Shown: positions 16,391-24,977, counted from the first letter of the stretch. The stretch is 64,000 bases of DNA from Paenibacillus sp. OK003 (GCF_900109515.1 NZ_FOBD01000012.1:156529-220528), one strand, 5' to 3'. Made by a program: numbers and translations. Notes: generated from the letters alone by a model not told the origin.

Positions 16391-17524
16391 TCATTGGAAA
16401 ATAATATCCATAAGTTGCAAACTTTTATGAAGATAGGATTGATTGTACTTCATATAAGAAAGTGCCCGGGAGGCAGCCAGTCTTCGTTGATCCACATGGT
16501 CCCAATAATGTCCAAGCTTCTGTACGAGTTCTTCAAATGTTGCATAGCGTTGGAAGTCATCCGTGTTCAAGGGCCCGCTTGAAGAAGCCGAAATAAGTTG
16601 AAATGTGCCGCACGCAGCTACTTCCATGATACGTCTAACGGAAAATTTTTCCTGAACAACAAGTTTGGTGCCGTTGTATAACTTTTCCCGAATCTCATGA
16701 GGTTTCACGGGCACAAATGCACCGAATCTCTCCCACCCCTGTCCTTCAACTCGCACTCTTTTATCCGATAACGACGCATGAGTTGCAAGAGCATACAGGC
16801 AGCTGCCAGGGTGTGCATCCCCAATGATATAAACATCGGATTCATATTCTCTTCCCACCACCTGTGGACAGAACACTGTGGGATTCGGTGGAAAAGGTAT
16901 TGCATGACATGAGACATTCACCATATGCTGATCGGAGGGAATCTGGGTCGAATGCTGTGTAAATACATAATCAAAAAAAGGGATGATTGATTCCAACTGT
17001 TTTACATCCGACTGGTCCGACAACCAAATCGCCTTTTTGGCAGAGGATGTCCTCAACGCTTCCATATTCTGATTTGACAGAGCATCTTCTCCATCCAGTA
17101 CCAGAATCAAATCCAAATCCTGCCCTGCCGTATGATCTGCCAACGACTGAATCGTTTTGATTTCATTAACATGTTGAACCAAATGCCTCAAGCTCTGTTC
17201 AATCATAATAGATTTCGCAGAGCCTTTTCGTTCTATTGCAGGAGTAATCAGGAGGACCTTCAGCTGTTTATAATGAACACGGGGAGAATCCGAAATGTTC
17301 CCATTGTCTTTACTATCCATGGACTGTTCCTTACCGTCCTGAATCATTTTCATAAGATGCTGCTGCAGATCCGATTGCTGTACCACCAGATGATGCCGGA
17401 TTGATTTAAGTTTTCGGTTCAATCTTGCGTTCATTTGTCTGAGGTATAGTTGATTGGGATGCTGGACAGGACGCCGATTCTTTTGGGATTTGGCTAGCAT
17501 ACGCCTCCTTTTTTTGATGACCAT
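16391..17524 (-). CDS. CgeB-like group 1 glycosyltransferase with basic N-terminal extension
   Basis: A 377-residue protein. The C-terminal 130 residues resemble the CgeB/glycosyltransferase 1-like domain: YESDVYIIGDAHPG, then VRVEGQGWERF, RRIMEVAACGTFQLISA and a closing helical region. This is the nucleotide-sugar half of a GT-B fold; the N-terminal half (LLITPAIERKGSAKS, DLILVLDGEDAL) is less conserved. The first 40 residues are strongly basic (KKRRR, KNRR). CgeB-type enzymes modify the B. subtilis spore surface, so a similar job is plausible. The start is uncertain: ATG at 17522-17524 has GGAGG only 2 nt away, and ATG at 17498 follows AGGAGG by 3 nt. It is upstream of the WbsX gene in an apparent operon. 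Confidence 0.75.
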   Translation of the reverse strand: MVIKKRRRMLAKSQKNRRPVQHPNQLYLRQMNARLNRKLKSIRHHLVVQQSDLQQHLMKMIQDGKEQSMDSKDNGNISDSPRVHYKQLKVLLITPAIERKGSAKSIMIEQSLRHLVQHVNEIKTIQSLADHTAGQDLDLILVLDGEDALSNQNMEALRTSSAKKAIWLSDQSDVKQLESIIPFFDYVFTQHSTQIPSDQHMVNVSCHAIPFPPNPTVFCPQVVGREYESDVYIIGDAHPGSCLYALATHASLSDKRVRVEGQGWERFGAFVPVKPHEIREKLYNGTKLVVQEKFSVRRIMEVAACGTFQLISASSSGPLNTDDFQRYATFEELVQKLGHYWDHVDQRRLAASRALSYMKYNQSYLHKSLQLMDIIFQ

Positions 17525-17722
17525 ACCCTCCAATCACGAAGCGGATTAACTCTCATTGCCTACAATATGCATTTGTCTTTGGCTAGGTTTCTATCGCCTC
17601 ATTTTTAGGTGTTTAACTATTCAAAGATGGGCTTCACCCGTGTCTTTAAATGTGCCACAACCCCGTGTCCATCCGGTTCTTGTCCTCATAAAATATATCA
17701 AACCAGATAGGAGTTGATATGA

Positions 17723-18121
17723 TTGCCAACATTCGATAGCATTCTTGTCACGGGAAATCAAACTATTAATCAGGATTTGCAGGTAAACGGTAATGTAACC
17801 ATTGGCCTGGATCTGCAGGTGAATGGAGAACAGACGGTTGCTGGCAGCTTGCAGATTAACGACAGCTCCTCCATTACAAATAATCTGGGTGTCGGCGGGG
17901 TTATCGAGGCAGGAGACAGTGTAAAAGCAACAACACAGCTCATGGCCATGAATCAGCCGACTCTTCCAGTTGCCTTGCCACTCATCCAGCAACTGTTATA
18001 TTATAATCCCGGTGTACTCAATCAGCCGGGTCTAGTGTTAATAGGCACTAGCGGGAATAAGTATGTTCTGTTTATTGATGAGAGCGGAGGAACACCAAAT
18101 CTAGCGATTCAACGCGTGTAG
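17723..18121 (+). CDS. Small repeat protein of unknown function, TTG start
   Basis: A 132-residue protein I do not recognise. Its first 70 residues consist of short beta-type repeats (NQDLQVNGNVTI, GLDLQVNGEQTV, AGSLQINDSSSI, NNLGVGGVIEA), like the stacked strands of tail fibres or filamentous spore appendages. The rest contains a hydrophobic stretch (LPVALPLIQQLLYY) and a compact beta end (YVLFIDESGGTPNLAIQRV). No signal peptide and few charges. The start is TTG at 17723, 9 nt after AGGAG. An ATG at 17719 overlaps it in another frame and stops after six codons. It is divergent from the glycosyltransferase pair, with about 200 nt between the starts, hence a possible surface substrate for them. 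Confidence 0.65.
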   Translation: MPTFDSILVTGNQTINQDLQVNGNVTIGLDLQVNGEQTVAGSLQINDSSSITNNLGVGGVIEAGDSVKATTQLMAMNQPTLPVALPLIQQLLYYNPGVLNQPGLVLIGTSGNKYVLFIDESGGTPNLAIQRV

Positions 18122-18422
18122 GTTTTTCACGTAATATAGAAAGTAGTATAAAGAGGATGTCTCCAAAGTCATGAATATGACGACGGACATCCCCTTGTTA
18201 TCGTTATTTTGTTTTAACGAATCTGGTACACGCTATTGGCTCTTATTAGTCCATGTCTGTAATCTAACGAATCACAGAGACGTTATTTCGTTAATGAGGC
18301 CGATTTTTAAGGTGTTAACGCCGTTTTGTGACGGAATAACGTCACTGAGGTTCGTTAAAATGTGCATTCCTTAAAAATTCGCCGTTTAAGGTGTAGTAGG
18401 TTCGTTTGCACCTTAAGACGAC
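18122..18422. repeat. Intergenic repeat-rich region with inverted 22-mers
   Basis: 301 bases with no gene. Beyond the hairpin at 18155-18192, a 22-mer beginning AACGAATCACAGAGACGTTA (18266-18287) recurs inverted at 18335-18356 with three mismatches. The heptamer AACGAAC or its relatives appears four or more times on both strands. TTAAGGTG (18386-18393) pairs with CACCTTAA (18409-18416) just after the GH30 stop and may be that gene's terminator. The layout resembles a dispersed non-coding repeat family rather than degraded coding sequence. Confidence 0.55.
18155..18192 (+). terminator. Probable terminator of the small repeat-protein gene
   Basis: GGATGTC pairs with GACATCC across a 23-nt interval that itself holds AGTCAT/ATGAC. 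A T-rich but interrupted tail follows. It lies 34 nt after the stop at 18121. Confidence 0.45.
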
Positions 18423-19772
18423 TTATTCAGGGTTGATCAAAATGGACAAGGCCCCTTTGGATTCCAATTGCAGGTGTAAAAGCTCATCATTGCGAAGGTT
18501 CACCTGCACATTTCCGGTTTGCTCCCCATCATTGAATAGAACGACGGCAATCGAACCATCCATATTTTTGAAGGCAACGGAACGAATGGATGCCTCATTG
18601 GAGGAAGAGTCAATCCGCACAGCCTGTGGACGAATCAATGCACTGAAATGAGCCAGAGCATAATAGTCTAGTGTATAGGTAAGCTCTTTCGTTTGCTGGT
18701 TAACCTTCACAATGCCTCGGCACGTACTTTTCCCGAAGCCAGGAACGGTAGGACCGTTGTTCTCATCCAGTGCCATATTCCAGAGTACAAAAGATTTGCT
18801 GTAATTGCGAAGAATCTCAATACCTGTTCTGATCACATTGGAGAAAGCTTGTTCGAATGGAGGAATCCATTCCCCACCAGATCCTTCGGTGAAGTGTACC
18901 TCTTTACCAGCAAAGGCTTCATATACCTTAGTTTGTGCTGAGGCTTCGCCCCCATACCAGTGCCACGCGACTCCATCCACTTCATCTGCTGCCTCATCAA
19001 GTACGGTCAACGGATAATCCGGACGATCCCAGTTGTGATCATAACAGAGGATTTTGGTTTGAATGTCGTTGCGTACCAAAGCCGGCTTGAGATGATTTTT
19101 GATAAAGTCTGCTTGTGCTTCAGCTGGCATCAACATGCCGGGATAATGTCCTGGTTCATAAAGTGCCTCATTCTGTGGTGTTACGGCATGGATAGGCAAT
19201 CCATGGGATGCGTAGGCTTGAATATATTTCACAAAATAGTCCGCATACGCCGAATACCACTCATTTTTCAGTTGACCTGTAATCATCGAGCCGCTTGTTT
19301 TCATCCAGCCCGGGGCACTCCAAGGTGAAGCGAACAGCTTCAGATCAGGATTCAGCTCCAAAGCCTTCTGAGTCAAAGGAATAACATCCGCTTCATCATG
19401 TATAATGCTGAACCCGGATAAATCCGGGTCCGTTTGATTTTCTGGCAGATCATTATAGCTGTATACCGTTCTGGCATAGTCTGAAGCTCCCATCGGATTG
19501 CGGATGACCGACAATCCAATGCCTTCCTCGGGATGGAACAACCGGGTCATGACTTCAGCTCTCTGCTCTTCGCTTAATATCTGGTTGATCAGATAGGCCG
19601 CTGAGTCGGTAAAAGAAGCCCCGAAACCATCCATTTCCTGATACGTTTGCTGATCATCGAGAAGAATAGTCGTTGTCTCCATGCTGGAGTCCTGCGATTT
19701 CAATTGATCCTGGGACACAGATACAAACAATGCATCTTCTCCCGTGGATTTGTACATTTTGAATTTCGTCAT
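18423..19772 (-). CDS. GH30 beta-glycosidase (glucosylceramidase/beta-1,6-glucanase type)
   Basis: A 449-residue glycosidase of clan A. Family marks: the entry strand YQEMDGFGASFTDSAAYLI, LSVIRNPMGASDYA, LFASPWSAPGWMKTSGSM, acid/base Glu202 (TPQNEALYE) and nucleophile Glu296 (VHFTEGSGG), with a C-terminal beta domain. The family covers glucosylceramidases, beta-1,6-glucanases and beta-xylosidases; this looks closest to the GH30_1-type glucosidase/glucanase group, but the exact bond is not readable. No signal peptide, so it acts on imported oligosaccharides. GTGGAGG sits 9 nt before ATG 19770-19772. It is the last gene of the LacI-controlled importer operon, 22 nt after the binding protein, which suggests that the importer brings in its substrate. 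Confidence 0.9.
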   Translation of the reverse strand: MTKFKMYKSTGEDALFVSVSQDQLKSQDSSMETTTILLDDQQTYQEMDGFGASFTDSAAYLINQILSEEQRAEVMTRLFHPEEGIGLSVIRNPMGASDYARTVYSYNDLPENQTDPDLSGFSIIHDEADVIPLTQKALELNPDLKLFASPWSAPGWMKTSGSMITGQLKNEWYSAYADYFVKYIQAYASHGLPIHAVTPQNEALYEPGHYPGMLMPAEAQADFIKNHLKPALVRNDIQTKILCYDHNWDRPDYPLTVLDEAADEVDGVAWHWYGGEASAQTKVYEAFAGKEVHFTEGSGGEWIPPFEQAFSNVIRTGIEILRNYSKSFVLWNMALDENNGPTVPGFGKSTCRGIVKVNQQTKELTYTLDYYALAHFSALIRPQAVRIDSSSNEASIRSVAFKNMDGSIAVVLFNDGEQTGNVQVNLRNDELLHLQLESKGALSILINPE

Positions 19773-19794
19773 ATGCTTTCCCTCCACATTCCTC

Positions 19795-21438
19795 TTATTG
19801 GATGCCCAATTTCTCTTTATTTTGTTTCATCTTCTCACTACGTACCTTCAGGATGTCATCCCAACGGTTTTCACCTAAAAATGACTTGTAAGCGGCGAGC
19901 GCATTGTCAAAAGAGGCATCATCTTTGGCACGTACCATGCTTACCAGTGTTGAATTCCACTTGGCATTGATCGCAGACAACGCACGTGCTTCAGGGGTTC
20001 CTTGATTCGGACTAATATTCTCCAGAATGAAGTGTGGTTTCAGTTTCCCTTTGCCCCACTCTTGCATTTGTTTAATCGCTTCCGGGAAAGCATCCGCGCT
20101 CAGTGCTTTGTGACGGTCATGACCAAAGAACATGAATTCACCCATCCGGTATTCCTTCTTGAATTTGTCCGCGTTGTGCAGCTGCAGGTCTTTCACAGCT
20201 GGCAGCAGCTCAACCGTACCGTCTGCATTCTTTTTATACGTCTCGCCTTCAATACCATAGTTCATCAGAAGCTGACCTTCTTCACTCAGCAGGTACGTAA
20301 AGATTTGAATGGCTTTGGCCGGATCTTTGGCGTCTTTGGAGATGAAGTTGATCATCCAGCCTGTAATACCGGATTGATTGAGTGTCGGTGCATTACCCTT
20401 GGTGCTTTGTGGTCCATCTATGGCAACATACTCTTTGCCTTCATTGGCACTCAGATAAATTTGCAGATTTCCTCCCTGTTGAGGTGTACCATCCAGCAGC
20501 ATCGTTGCATATTTTCCGGATTTCACTTTTTCCTCAAAGGCCGTACCATCATCAGCAAAGCTGTCATCGCTGATATTTCCGTCTCTGTATACCTTGTTTA
20601 AAGTCTTCAACCACGTAAGATAATCTTCATCCTGATTGCGGTCATAGAATTCTCCATTTTCAGTTTCAAGCGGCACGCCAATGAAATCTTGCAACGTGTC
20701 TCCGAGTGAACCTGTTCCTTCCCCGATCGAGTTAAAACCAAATGGAATCAGCGTAGGGAACTTTTCCTTGATCTGTTTCATTACATTTTCGAATTCCTCT
20801 GGCGTTCCCATGACAGGGCTTCCCAAAGCTTCGTATACGTCTTTACGGATGATAAATGCCGTTTTGGCTGGGATGTTGCCGCTATCATAATCGGCTTGCG
20901 TATTGGAGTAGTTTGGATAACCATACGTCTTGCCATCAGCCAGTTGGAACCAGTTCAGGGTATCGGCAGCCGCGACCTTGTTGAAGTATGGATCATATTT
21001 CTCCGCAAGATCATTCAGCGGCATAGCCCACGTTGCAGCTTTTTGCACCACAGGGGAATTGGAGTCAAACACGGTCAGCAGGTCAGGCATGTCGCCACCG
21101 GCAAAGAATGTATTTAACTTCGTGTCATCACCTGTAATGAATTTGATATTGATGTTCAGATCTTCCTTGATTTTCTTGGTCACAATGTCTTTACCGAAAT
21201 CCGTGTTCCACCAGTCCGCATTAACATACCAGGTAAGGTCCGTAGCTTCTTCCTTTTTATCAAGCTGCCAGGCTGGTTTTTCTGGATCGACTGTATAGCG
21301 ATCTTCAATGGAAACCCAGTTCCCTTCGCTCGAACCCCCTGAACCGCCACTGCAGCCTGTAATCATCAGCACCGCTGTCAGAAATGCCGCGCACAGCTTA
21401 ACTCCTTTTTTGCCTGCTGCCTTATTCATCTTGAACAT
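19795..21438 (-). CDS. Sugar ABC importer binding lipoprotein (LplA-like)
   Basis: A 547-residue extracellular solute-binding lipoprotein. The signal peptide ends in the lipobox LMITGC with the lipidated Cys29, followed by a Gly/Ser linker. The rest is a large family 1-type binding fold (DLTWYVNADWWNTDFGKDI, YGYPNYSNTQADYDSG, GITGWMINFISKDAKDPAKA). Its length is typical of Paenibacillus LplA/YtcQ relatives. It captures oligosaccharides outside the membrane and hands them to the two permeases upstream. AAGGAGG lies 7 nt before ATG. It is the third gene of the operon, followed by the cytoplasmic GH30. Confidence 0.92.
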   Translation of the reverse strand: MFKMNKAAGKKGVKLCAAFLTAVLMITGCSGGSGGSSEGNWVSIEDRYTVDPEKPAWQLDKKEEATDLTWYVNADWWNTDFGKDIVTKKIKEDLNINIKFITGDDTKLNTFFAGGDMPDLLTVFDSNSPVVQKAATWAMPLNDLAEKYDPYFNKVAAADTLNWFQLADGKTYGYPNYSNTQADYDSGNIPAKTAFIIRKDVYEALGSPVMGTPEEFENVMKQIKEKFPTLIPFGFNSIGEGTGSLGDTLQDFIGVPLETENGEFYDRNQDEDYLTWLKTLNKVYRDGNISDDSFADDGTAFEEKVKSGKYATMLLDGTPQQGGNLQIYLSANEGKEYVAIDGPQSTKGNAPTLNQSGITGWMINFISKDAKDPAKAIQIFTYLLSEEGQLLMNYGIEGETYKKNADGTVELLPAVKDLQLHNADKFKKEYRMGEFMFFGHDRHKALSADAFPEAIKQMQEWGKGKLKPHFILENISPNQGTPEARALSAINAKWNSTLVSMVRAKDDASFDNALAAYKSFLGENRWDDILKVRSEKMKQNKEKLGIQ

Positions 21439-21508
21439 ATTGTTTCCTCCTTAAGGTTAGGTGAGAAATATTGAATAGAGCGAACTTTCGAACATGCTTG
21501 GATTTCCC

Positions 21509-22396
21509 TTACTCCTTGACTGCACCCAGCATCATACCCGAGATAAAGTATCTTTGAAGGATGGGATAGATCAGTATGATTGGCAGTGTGGTAATAACAA
21601 TCGTGGCCAGTTGCACCCCTTTTGTCGTTGTTTCGATGACTGCTGAACCGCCGATATTTTGCATCGACTGCGTTTGGGACTGAACAATAATCTCATACAG
21701 CATCATCTGTAATGGATACAGAGACTGATCGGTAATGTACAGCTTGGTTGTCATAAAGTCATTCCATTGCCCCACCCCATTGAATAAGGCAATGGTTGCC
21801 ATCGCTGGCATGGACAGCGGGATGAAGATTTTGAGGAAAATATGCCAGTCTCCTGCACCATCGATTTTGGCTGACTCCTCCAGGGAATCCGGTACATTCC
21901 GGAAGAAATTCATCAGAATGACGACATCATAGAAGCTGAACAATGCCGGAATAATGTACACCCAGAAGCTGTTGAGCAGGCCGAGTGATTTGATCAATAG
22001 GTACGTTGGGATCATTCCGCCAGAGAAGAACATCGTAATAACCCCCATGGCAACGTACAGTTTACGGCCACGTATGTGCTTTTTGCTCAGACCGTAGCCG
22101 ACCATGGCACAGAAGAACACGTGTGTAACGACTCCGATTGTTGTTTTGGATACGGAGATGAAGAACGCTTGCCAGATATTTGAATCGTTGAACACGGCTC
22201 TATAATTCTCCAGCGAGAACTCCGGTGACCAGAAGATGAACCCGCCTTCCGCCAAAGCCTTGCCTGAGCTAAAAGAAGAGATGATGACATTCCAGAGTGG
22301 AACCACAATAACAACAGTACAAATAACGAGTAAAATAATATTTAAGGTATCAAAGATCCGACTATCGAGATCTTCTTTAGCCACCTTTCCATTCAC
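21509..22396 (-). CDS. Sugar ABC importer permease (LplC/YtcP-like)
   Basis: A 295-residue inner-membrane permease with six predicted helices (about 18-40, 78-100, 108-130, 140-162, 195-215 and 260-280). The cytoplasmic EAA loop, where the ATPase docks, reads EESAKIDGAGDWHIFLKI. The C-terminus GMMLGAVKE is typical of the CUT1 second permease. The start is GTG at 22394-22396, 8 nt after AAGGAGG; an overlapping GTG two nt earlier runs straight into a stop. It is second in the operon, 15 nt after its partner permease. Confidence 0.92.
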   Translation of the reverse strand: MNGKVAKEDLDSRIFDTLNIILLVICTVVIVVPLWNVIISSFSSGKALAEGGFIFWSPEFSLENYRAVFNDSNIWQAFFISVSKTTIGVVTHVFFCAMVGYGLSKKHIRGRKLYVAMGVITMFFSGGMIPTYLLIKSLGLLNSFWVYIIPALFSFYDVVILMNFFRNVPDSLEESAKIDGAGDWHIFLKIFIPLSMPAMATIALFNGVGQWNDFMTTKLYITDQSLYPLQMMLYEIIVQSQTQSMQNIGGSAVIETTTKGVQLATIVITTLPIILIYPILQRYFISGMMLGAVKE

Positions 22397-22411
22397 ACGG
22401 GATGCCTCCTT

Positions 22412-23404
22412 CTACAGCACAGATTGATTATCGTTTAATTTGCTTGTAATTTTGTTCGCGGTGACCAACAGAATAACGGACACAATCGAGACGCCCAGAC
22501 CAACCGCGGTAGCATACGAAAAGTCACCCTGTGACATCCCCATACGATATACATACGAATTGATCACTTCTGCCTTATCACGGTTTTGCGAGTTCATCAG
22601 AACCAGCGTCTGGTCCAGATTGGAACCAAGTAAACCGCTTACAGTAAGGATCAGATTAAGGCTAATGATCGACTTCATGTTGGGCAACGTGATATTCCAG
22701 ATTTGTCTGAGACGGCTTGCACCATCAATTTTCGCTGCCTCGTAATACGTAGGATCAATCTTCGACATAATCGCCAAATACAGAATTGTTCCCCAGCCGG
22801 CCTCTTTCCAAATATCGGATAACACTGCAATCCACCAATACTTGCCTGCATCCAGCAAAATGTTCTGCGGCTGCGAGATCAGTCCCAGACTAAGTAGCAG
22901 CTGATTAAACAATCCCGTAGTTGAAAACCAGGTGATAAGCATACCCCCCAGTACGATCCAGGACAGAAAGTGAGGTAGATATGAAACCGTTTGCACGAAC
23001 TTTTTGAAGCGTCCGCTGTTTAATTCATAGATCATGATCGCCAGGATAATGGGAATGACGAACCCGATACCCAATTTCAAAAAGCTGATCCCCAGCGTAT
23101 TCACTACAGCATCCCAGAAGTATTTGTCTGACATAATGATTCTGAAATTTTCCAAACCAACCCATGGTGCGCTAGACAGCGTATCAATAACGGTGTAATT
23201 TTTGAATGCAATCGTCAATCCGTATATGGGAATGTAACAAAAAATAATCATAAAAATGATGCCAGGTATAATCATCGATTGAATTTCCCATTGTCTTCGA
23301 TAATCGATGACGAACTCTTTTACTCTTTGTCCGACTGGCTTCCTTCCCCCCGGTCTTACAGGCTTTTTACCGGTTGACGACGTCTCTACGGCTAATTTAC
23401 TCAC
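22412..23404 (-). CDS. Sugar ABC importer permease (LplB-like)
   Basis: A 330-residue CUT1-type permease. A basic cytoplasmic N-terminus (1-40, KKPVRPGGRKPVGQ) is followed by six helices. The EAA loop is YEAAKIDGASRLRQIW, and the first loop holds YIPIYGLTIAFKNY, typical of the LplB group. It starts at GTG 23402-23404, 9 nt after GGAGGGGAG. It is first gene of the operon, preceded by a sigma-A promoter with a LacI operator in its spacer. It has no ATPase partner in the window. Confidence 0.92.
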   Translation of the reverse strand: MSKLAVETSSTGKKPVRPGGRKPVGQRVKEFVIDYRRQWEIQSMIIPGIIFMIIFCYIPIYGLTIAFKNYTVIDTLSSAPWVGLENFRIIMSDKYFWDAVVNTLGISFLKLGIGFVIPIILAIMIYELNSGRFKKFVQTVSYLPHFLSWIVLGGMLITWFSTTGLFNQLLLSLGLISQPQNILLDAGKYWWIAVLSDIWKEAGWGTILYLAIMSKIDPTYYEAAKIDGASRLRQIWNITLPNMKSIISLNLILTVSGLLGSNLDQTLVLMNSQNRDKAEVINSYVYRMGMSQGDFSYATAVGLGVSIVSVILLVTANKITSKLNDNQSVL

Positions 23405-23436
23405 GCTTTTTTGCTCCCCTCCAACTTAAGCATTTC

Positions 23437-23465
23437 ATCATAAAAACGTTTTTATTCTCTGACAA
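23437..23465 (-). promoter_or_regulatory. Promoter of the GH30 importer operon with embedded LacI operator
   Basis: On the minus strand, TTGTCA (23460-23465) and TATGAT (23437-23442) are spaced by exactly 17 nt. The perfect 16-bp palindrome ATAAAAACGTTTTTAT (23440-23455) covers the spacer and part of the -10, a position where a bound repressor blocks polymerase. Confidence 0.75.
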
Positions 23466-23500
23466 AAAAACCCCCTAATCTCAAATCTATAATTAAAAAA

Positions 23501-23545
23501 GACCGGAAATGATTGCATCAGTTATGTTGAAAAATCACTCCGGTC
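23501..23545 (-). terminator. Terminator overlapping the 3' end of the LacI gene
   Basis: GACCGGA pairs with TCCGGTC, with further pairing of TGATT and AATCA inside. The right arm lies within the last codons of the regulator gene, and TTTTTT follows on the minus strand. It separates lacI transcription from the operon. Confidence 0.7.
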
Positions 23546-24544
23546 CATCTTCACATGACTTGATCCCCGTATGATAAGTTCACCCGCCAGTTTCTGTGAA
23601 ACCCCATGTTCCTTCTTTTTGATCATGCGAACCAGGTGATTGACCGCCAGGATACCCTGCCTTGCAATCTGGTTTCTTACGGTACTTAATGGTGGGGAGA
23701 AGTATTGGGCAATATCAATATCATCGAAGCCTACTACACTTACATCCTGAGGAACCTCGAAGCCATGCGACTTCAACGCATGGATGCAGCCAATTGCACT
23801 CACATCATTTCCTGCTAAAAAAGCATCAGGCAGCTTGGCAGGATGCAGATGAAGAAAAGATTTTACCGCACTGTAGGTGCCCTCTTCCTCAAAATATCCC
23901 TGTAAGATGTAATCATCATCCAGCGGAAGCTGGTACTCACGCAAAGCGGCCAGATATCCATCTCTACGCTGATTACTGTCAAACATCGTGTCCACGCCGG
24001 AGATGTAGGCAATTTTCTTGTGTCCCAGCCCAATTAAATACTTGGTCGCTTCGTAACCTGCCACATAGGAGTCAAAAATGACGCTTCCCATCGTATCGCT
24101 CTGATAGACCCGGTCCAGAAATACAGCCTTGATCTTGTCTTTTTCCATAGCGATAATATCCTGCTCATCAATCCGCAGTTCTTCGTAGATGATGACGCCA
24201 TCCACACGCCGACCCAGAATATTACTCATAATGACCTGCTTATCCTTGGTCACAAATACATTCAGCCCGTAGCCCAGACGATCGCATTCGCGAGACATGG
24301 ATTCAACCAGCTTATAAAAATACGGGCCCGACACACTTGTGGTGAAAAAGCCCAGCATTTTGGTTTGCCCGGATTTTAGCAGCTTGCCGTTCAGGTTGGG
24401 AACGTAGTTTAAACGCTCTGCCACCTTCAGGACATGTGACTTGGTCTCCGGGTTTAAGACATCCACGCCGTTCAAGGCGTTAGAAACCGTAGAAATGGAT
24501 ACTCCGGCTTCCCTTGCAACATCTTTAATTGTAATCTTTCCCAT
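23522..24544 (-). CDS. LacI-family repressor of the GH30 importer operon
   Basis: A 340-residue repressor. The N-terminal headpiece ITIKDVAREAGVSISTVSNALNG is followed by the hinge helix (LNYVPNLNGKLLKSGQT) and a periplasmic-binding-like core (FFTTSVSGPYFYKLV; VVGFDDIDIAQYFSPPLSTV), with the usual length. The ligand is unknown, probably a product of the imported glycan. Two palindromes in its own promoter and one in the operon promoter share the centre AACGTT or a near match, so it probably represses both itself and the operon. AAAGGA lies 10 nt before ATG. Confidence 0.92.
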   Translation of the reverse strand: MGKITIKDVAREAGVSISTVSNALNGVDVLNPETKSHVLKVAERLNYVPNLNGKLLKSGQTKMLGFFTTSVSGPYFYKLVESMSRECDRLGYGLNVFVTKDKQVIMSNILGRRVDGVIIYEELRIDEQDIIAMEKDKIKAVFLDRVYQSDTMGSVIFDSYVAGYEATKYLIGLGHKKIAYISGVDTMFDSNQRRDGYLAALREYQLPLDDDYILQGYFEEEGTYSAVKSFLHLHPAKLPDAFLAGNDVSAIGCIHALKSHGFEVPQDVSVVGFDDIDIAQYFSPPLSTVRNQIARQGILAVNHLVRMIKKKEHGVSQKLAGELIIRGSSHVKMDRSDFST

Positions 24545-24562
24545 AATTTTTTGGTCCTTTGC

Positions 24563-24610
24563 TATAAAAACGTTTTTATATATTTTAAATTAGCATAAAA
24601 CCGTTTTCAA
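24563..24610 (-). promoter_or_regulatory. lacI promoter with two operators
   Basis: On the minus strand TTGAAA (24605-24610) and TAAAAT (24582-24587) are 17 nt apart. A perfect 18-bp palindrome TATAAAAACGTTTTTATA (24563-24580) lies just downstream of the -10. A second, degenerate copy (24595-24610, core AAAACGGTTTT) overlaps the -35. This fits autorepression. Confidence 0.7.
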
Positions 24611-24799
24611 CACAACACTTAATTCATTTTGTTGAATCATATCTTCGAACATCTCTATGAATGTTATGGCATTATGTTCTTTCACAAGGGTCACCCTTTC
24701 GGCCAGATTCGCGCTCGCTTAAACATTTTCTTTTCAAACACAGCCTATCTGCATTAAAATGAAGTTGGAAGATCATCCCAAATGAAAAGAGGTTATTGT

Positions 24800-24937
24800 A
24801 TGAAAAAATCATTTCTTTTTCTGCTTACTGCCCTGATTGCTGTTATCTCCTTCTCCGCGTATGCACCTGCATCTGATGCCTCTGGTGATATTGGAGTTAG
24901 CCTGCTATCGGATCGTCAATCAGGCACTGTAAAATAA
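24800..24937 (+). CDS. Small secreted peptide, possible Phr-like signal precursor
   Basis: A 45-residue frame: ATG, two Lys, a 17-residue hydrophobic core (FLFLLTALIAVISFSAY), a likely signal-peptidase site after AYA or APA, and a polar remainder ending LLSDRQSGTVK. AGAGG precedes the ATG by 7 nt, and a long hairpin follows the stop. Size and layout match the precursors of exported Phr-type peptides, in which the last five to eight residues are cut out and re-imported, and the Asp-Arg near the end resembles several known Phr pentapeptides. No Rap or other RRNPP receptor gene is adjacent, so this could equally be an unrelated secreted peptide. It stands alone between two regulators. Confidence 0.55.
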   Translation: MKKSFLFLLTALIAVISFSAYAPASDASGDIGVSLLSDRQSGTVK

Positions 24938-24977
24938 GCGTTCGCACTCTTTCCAAGAAAGAATTTGCACAGAAAAT

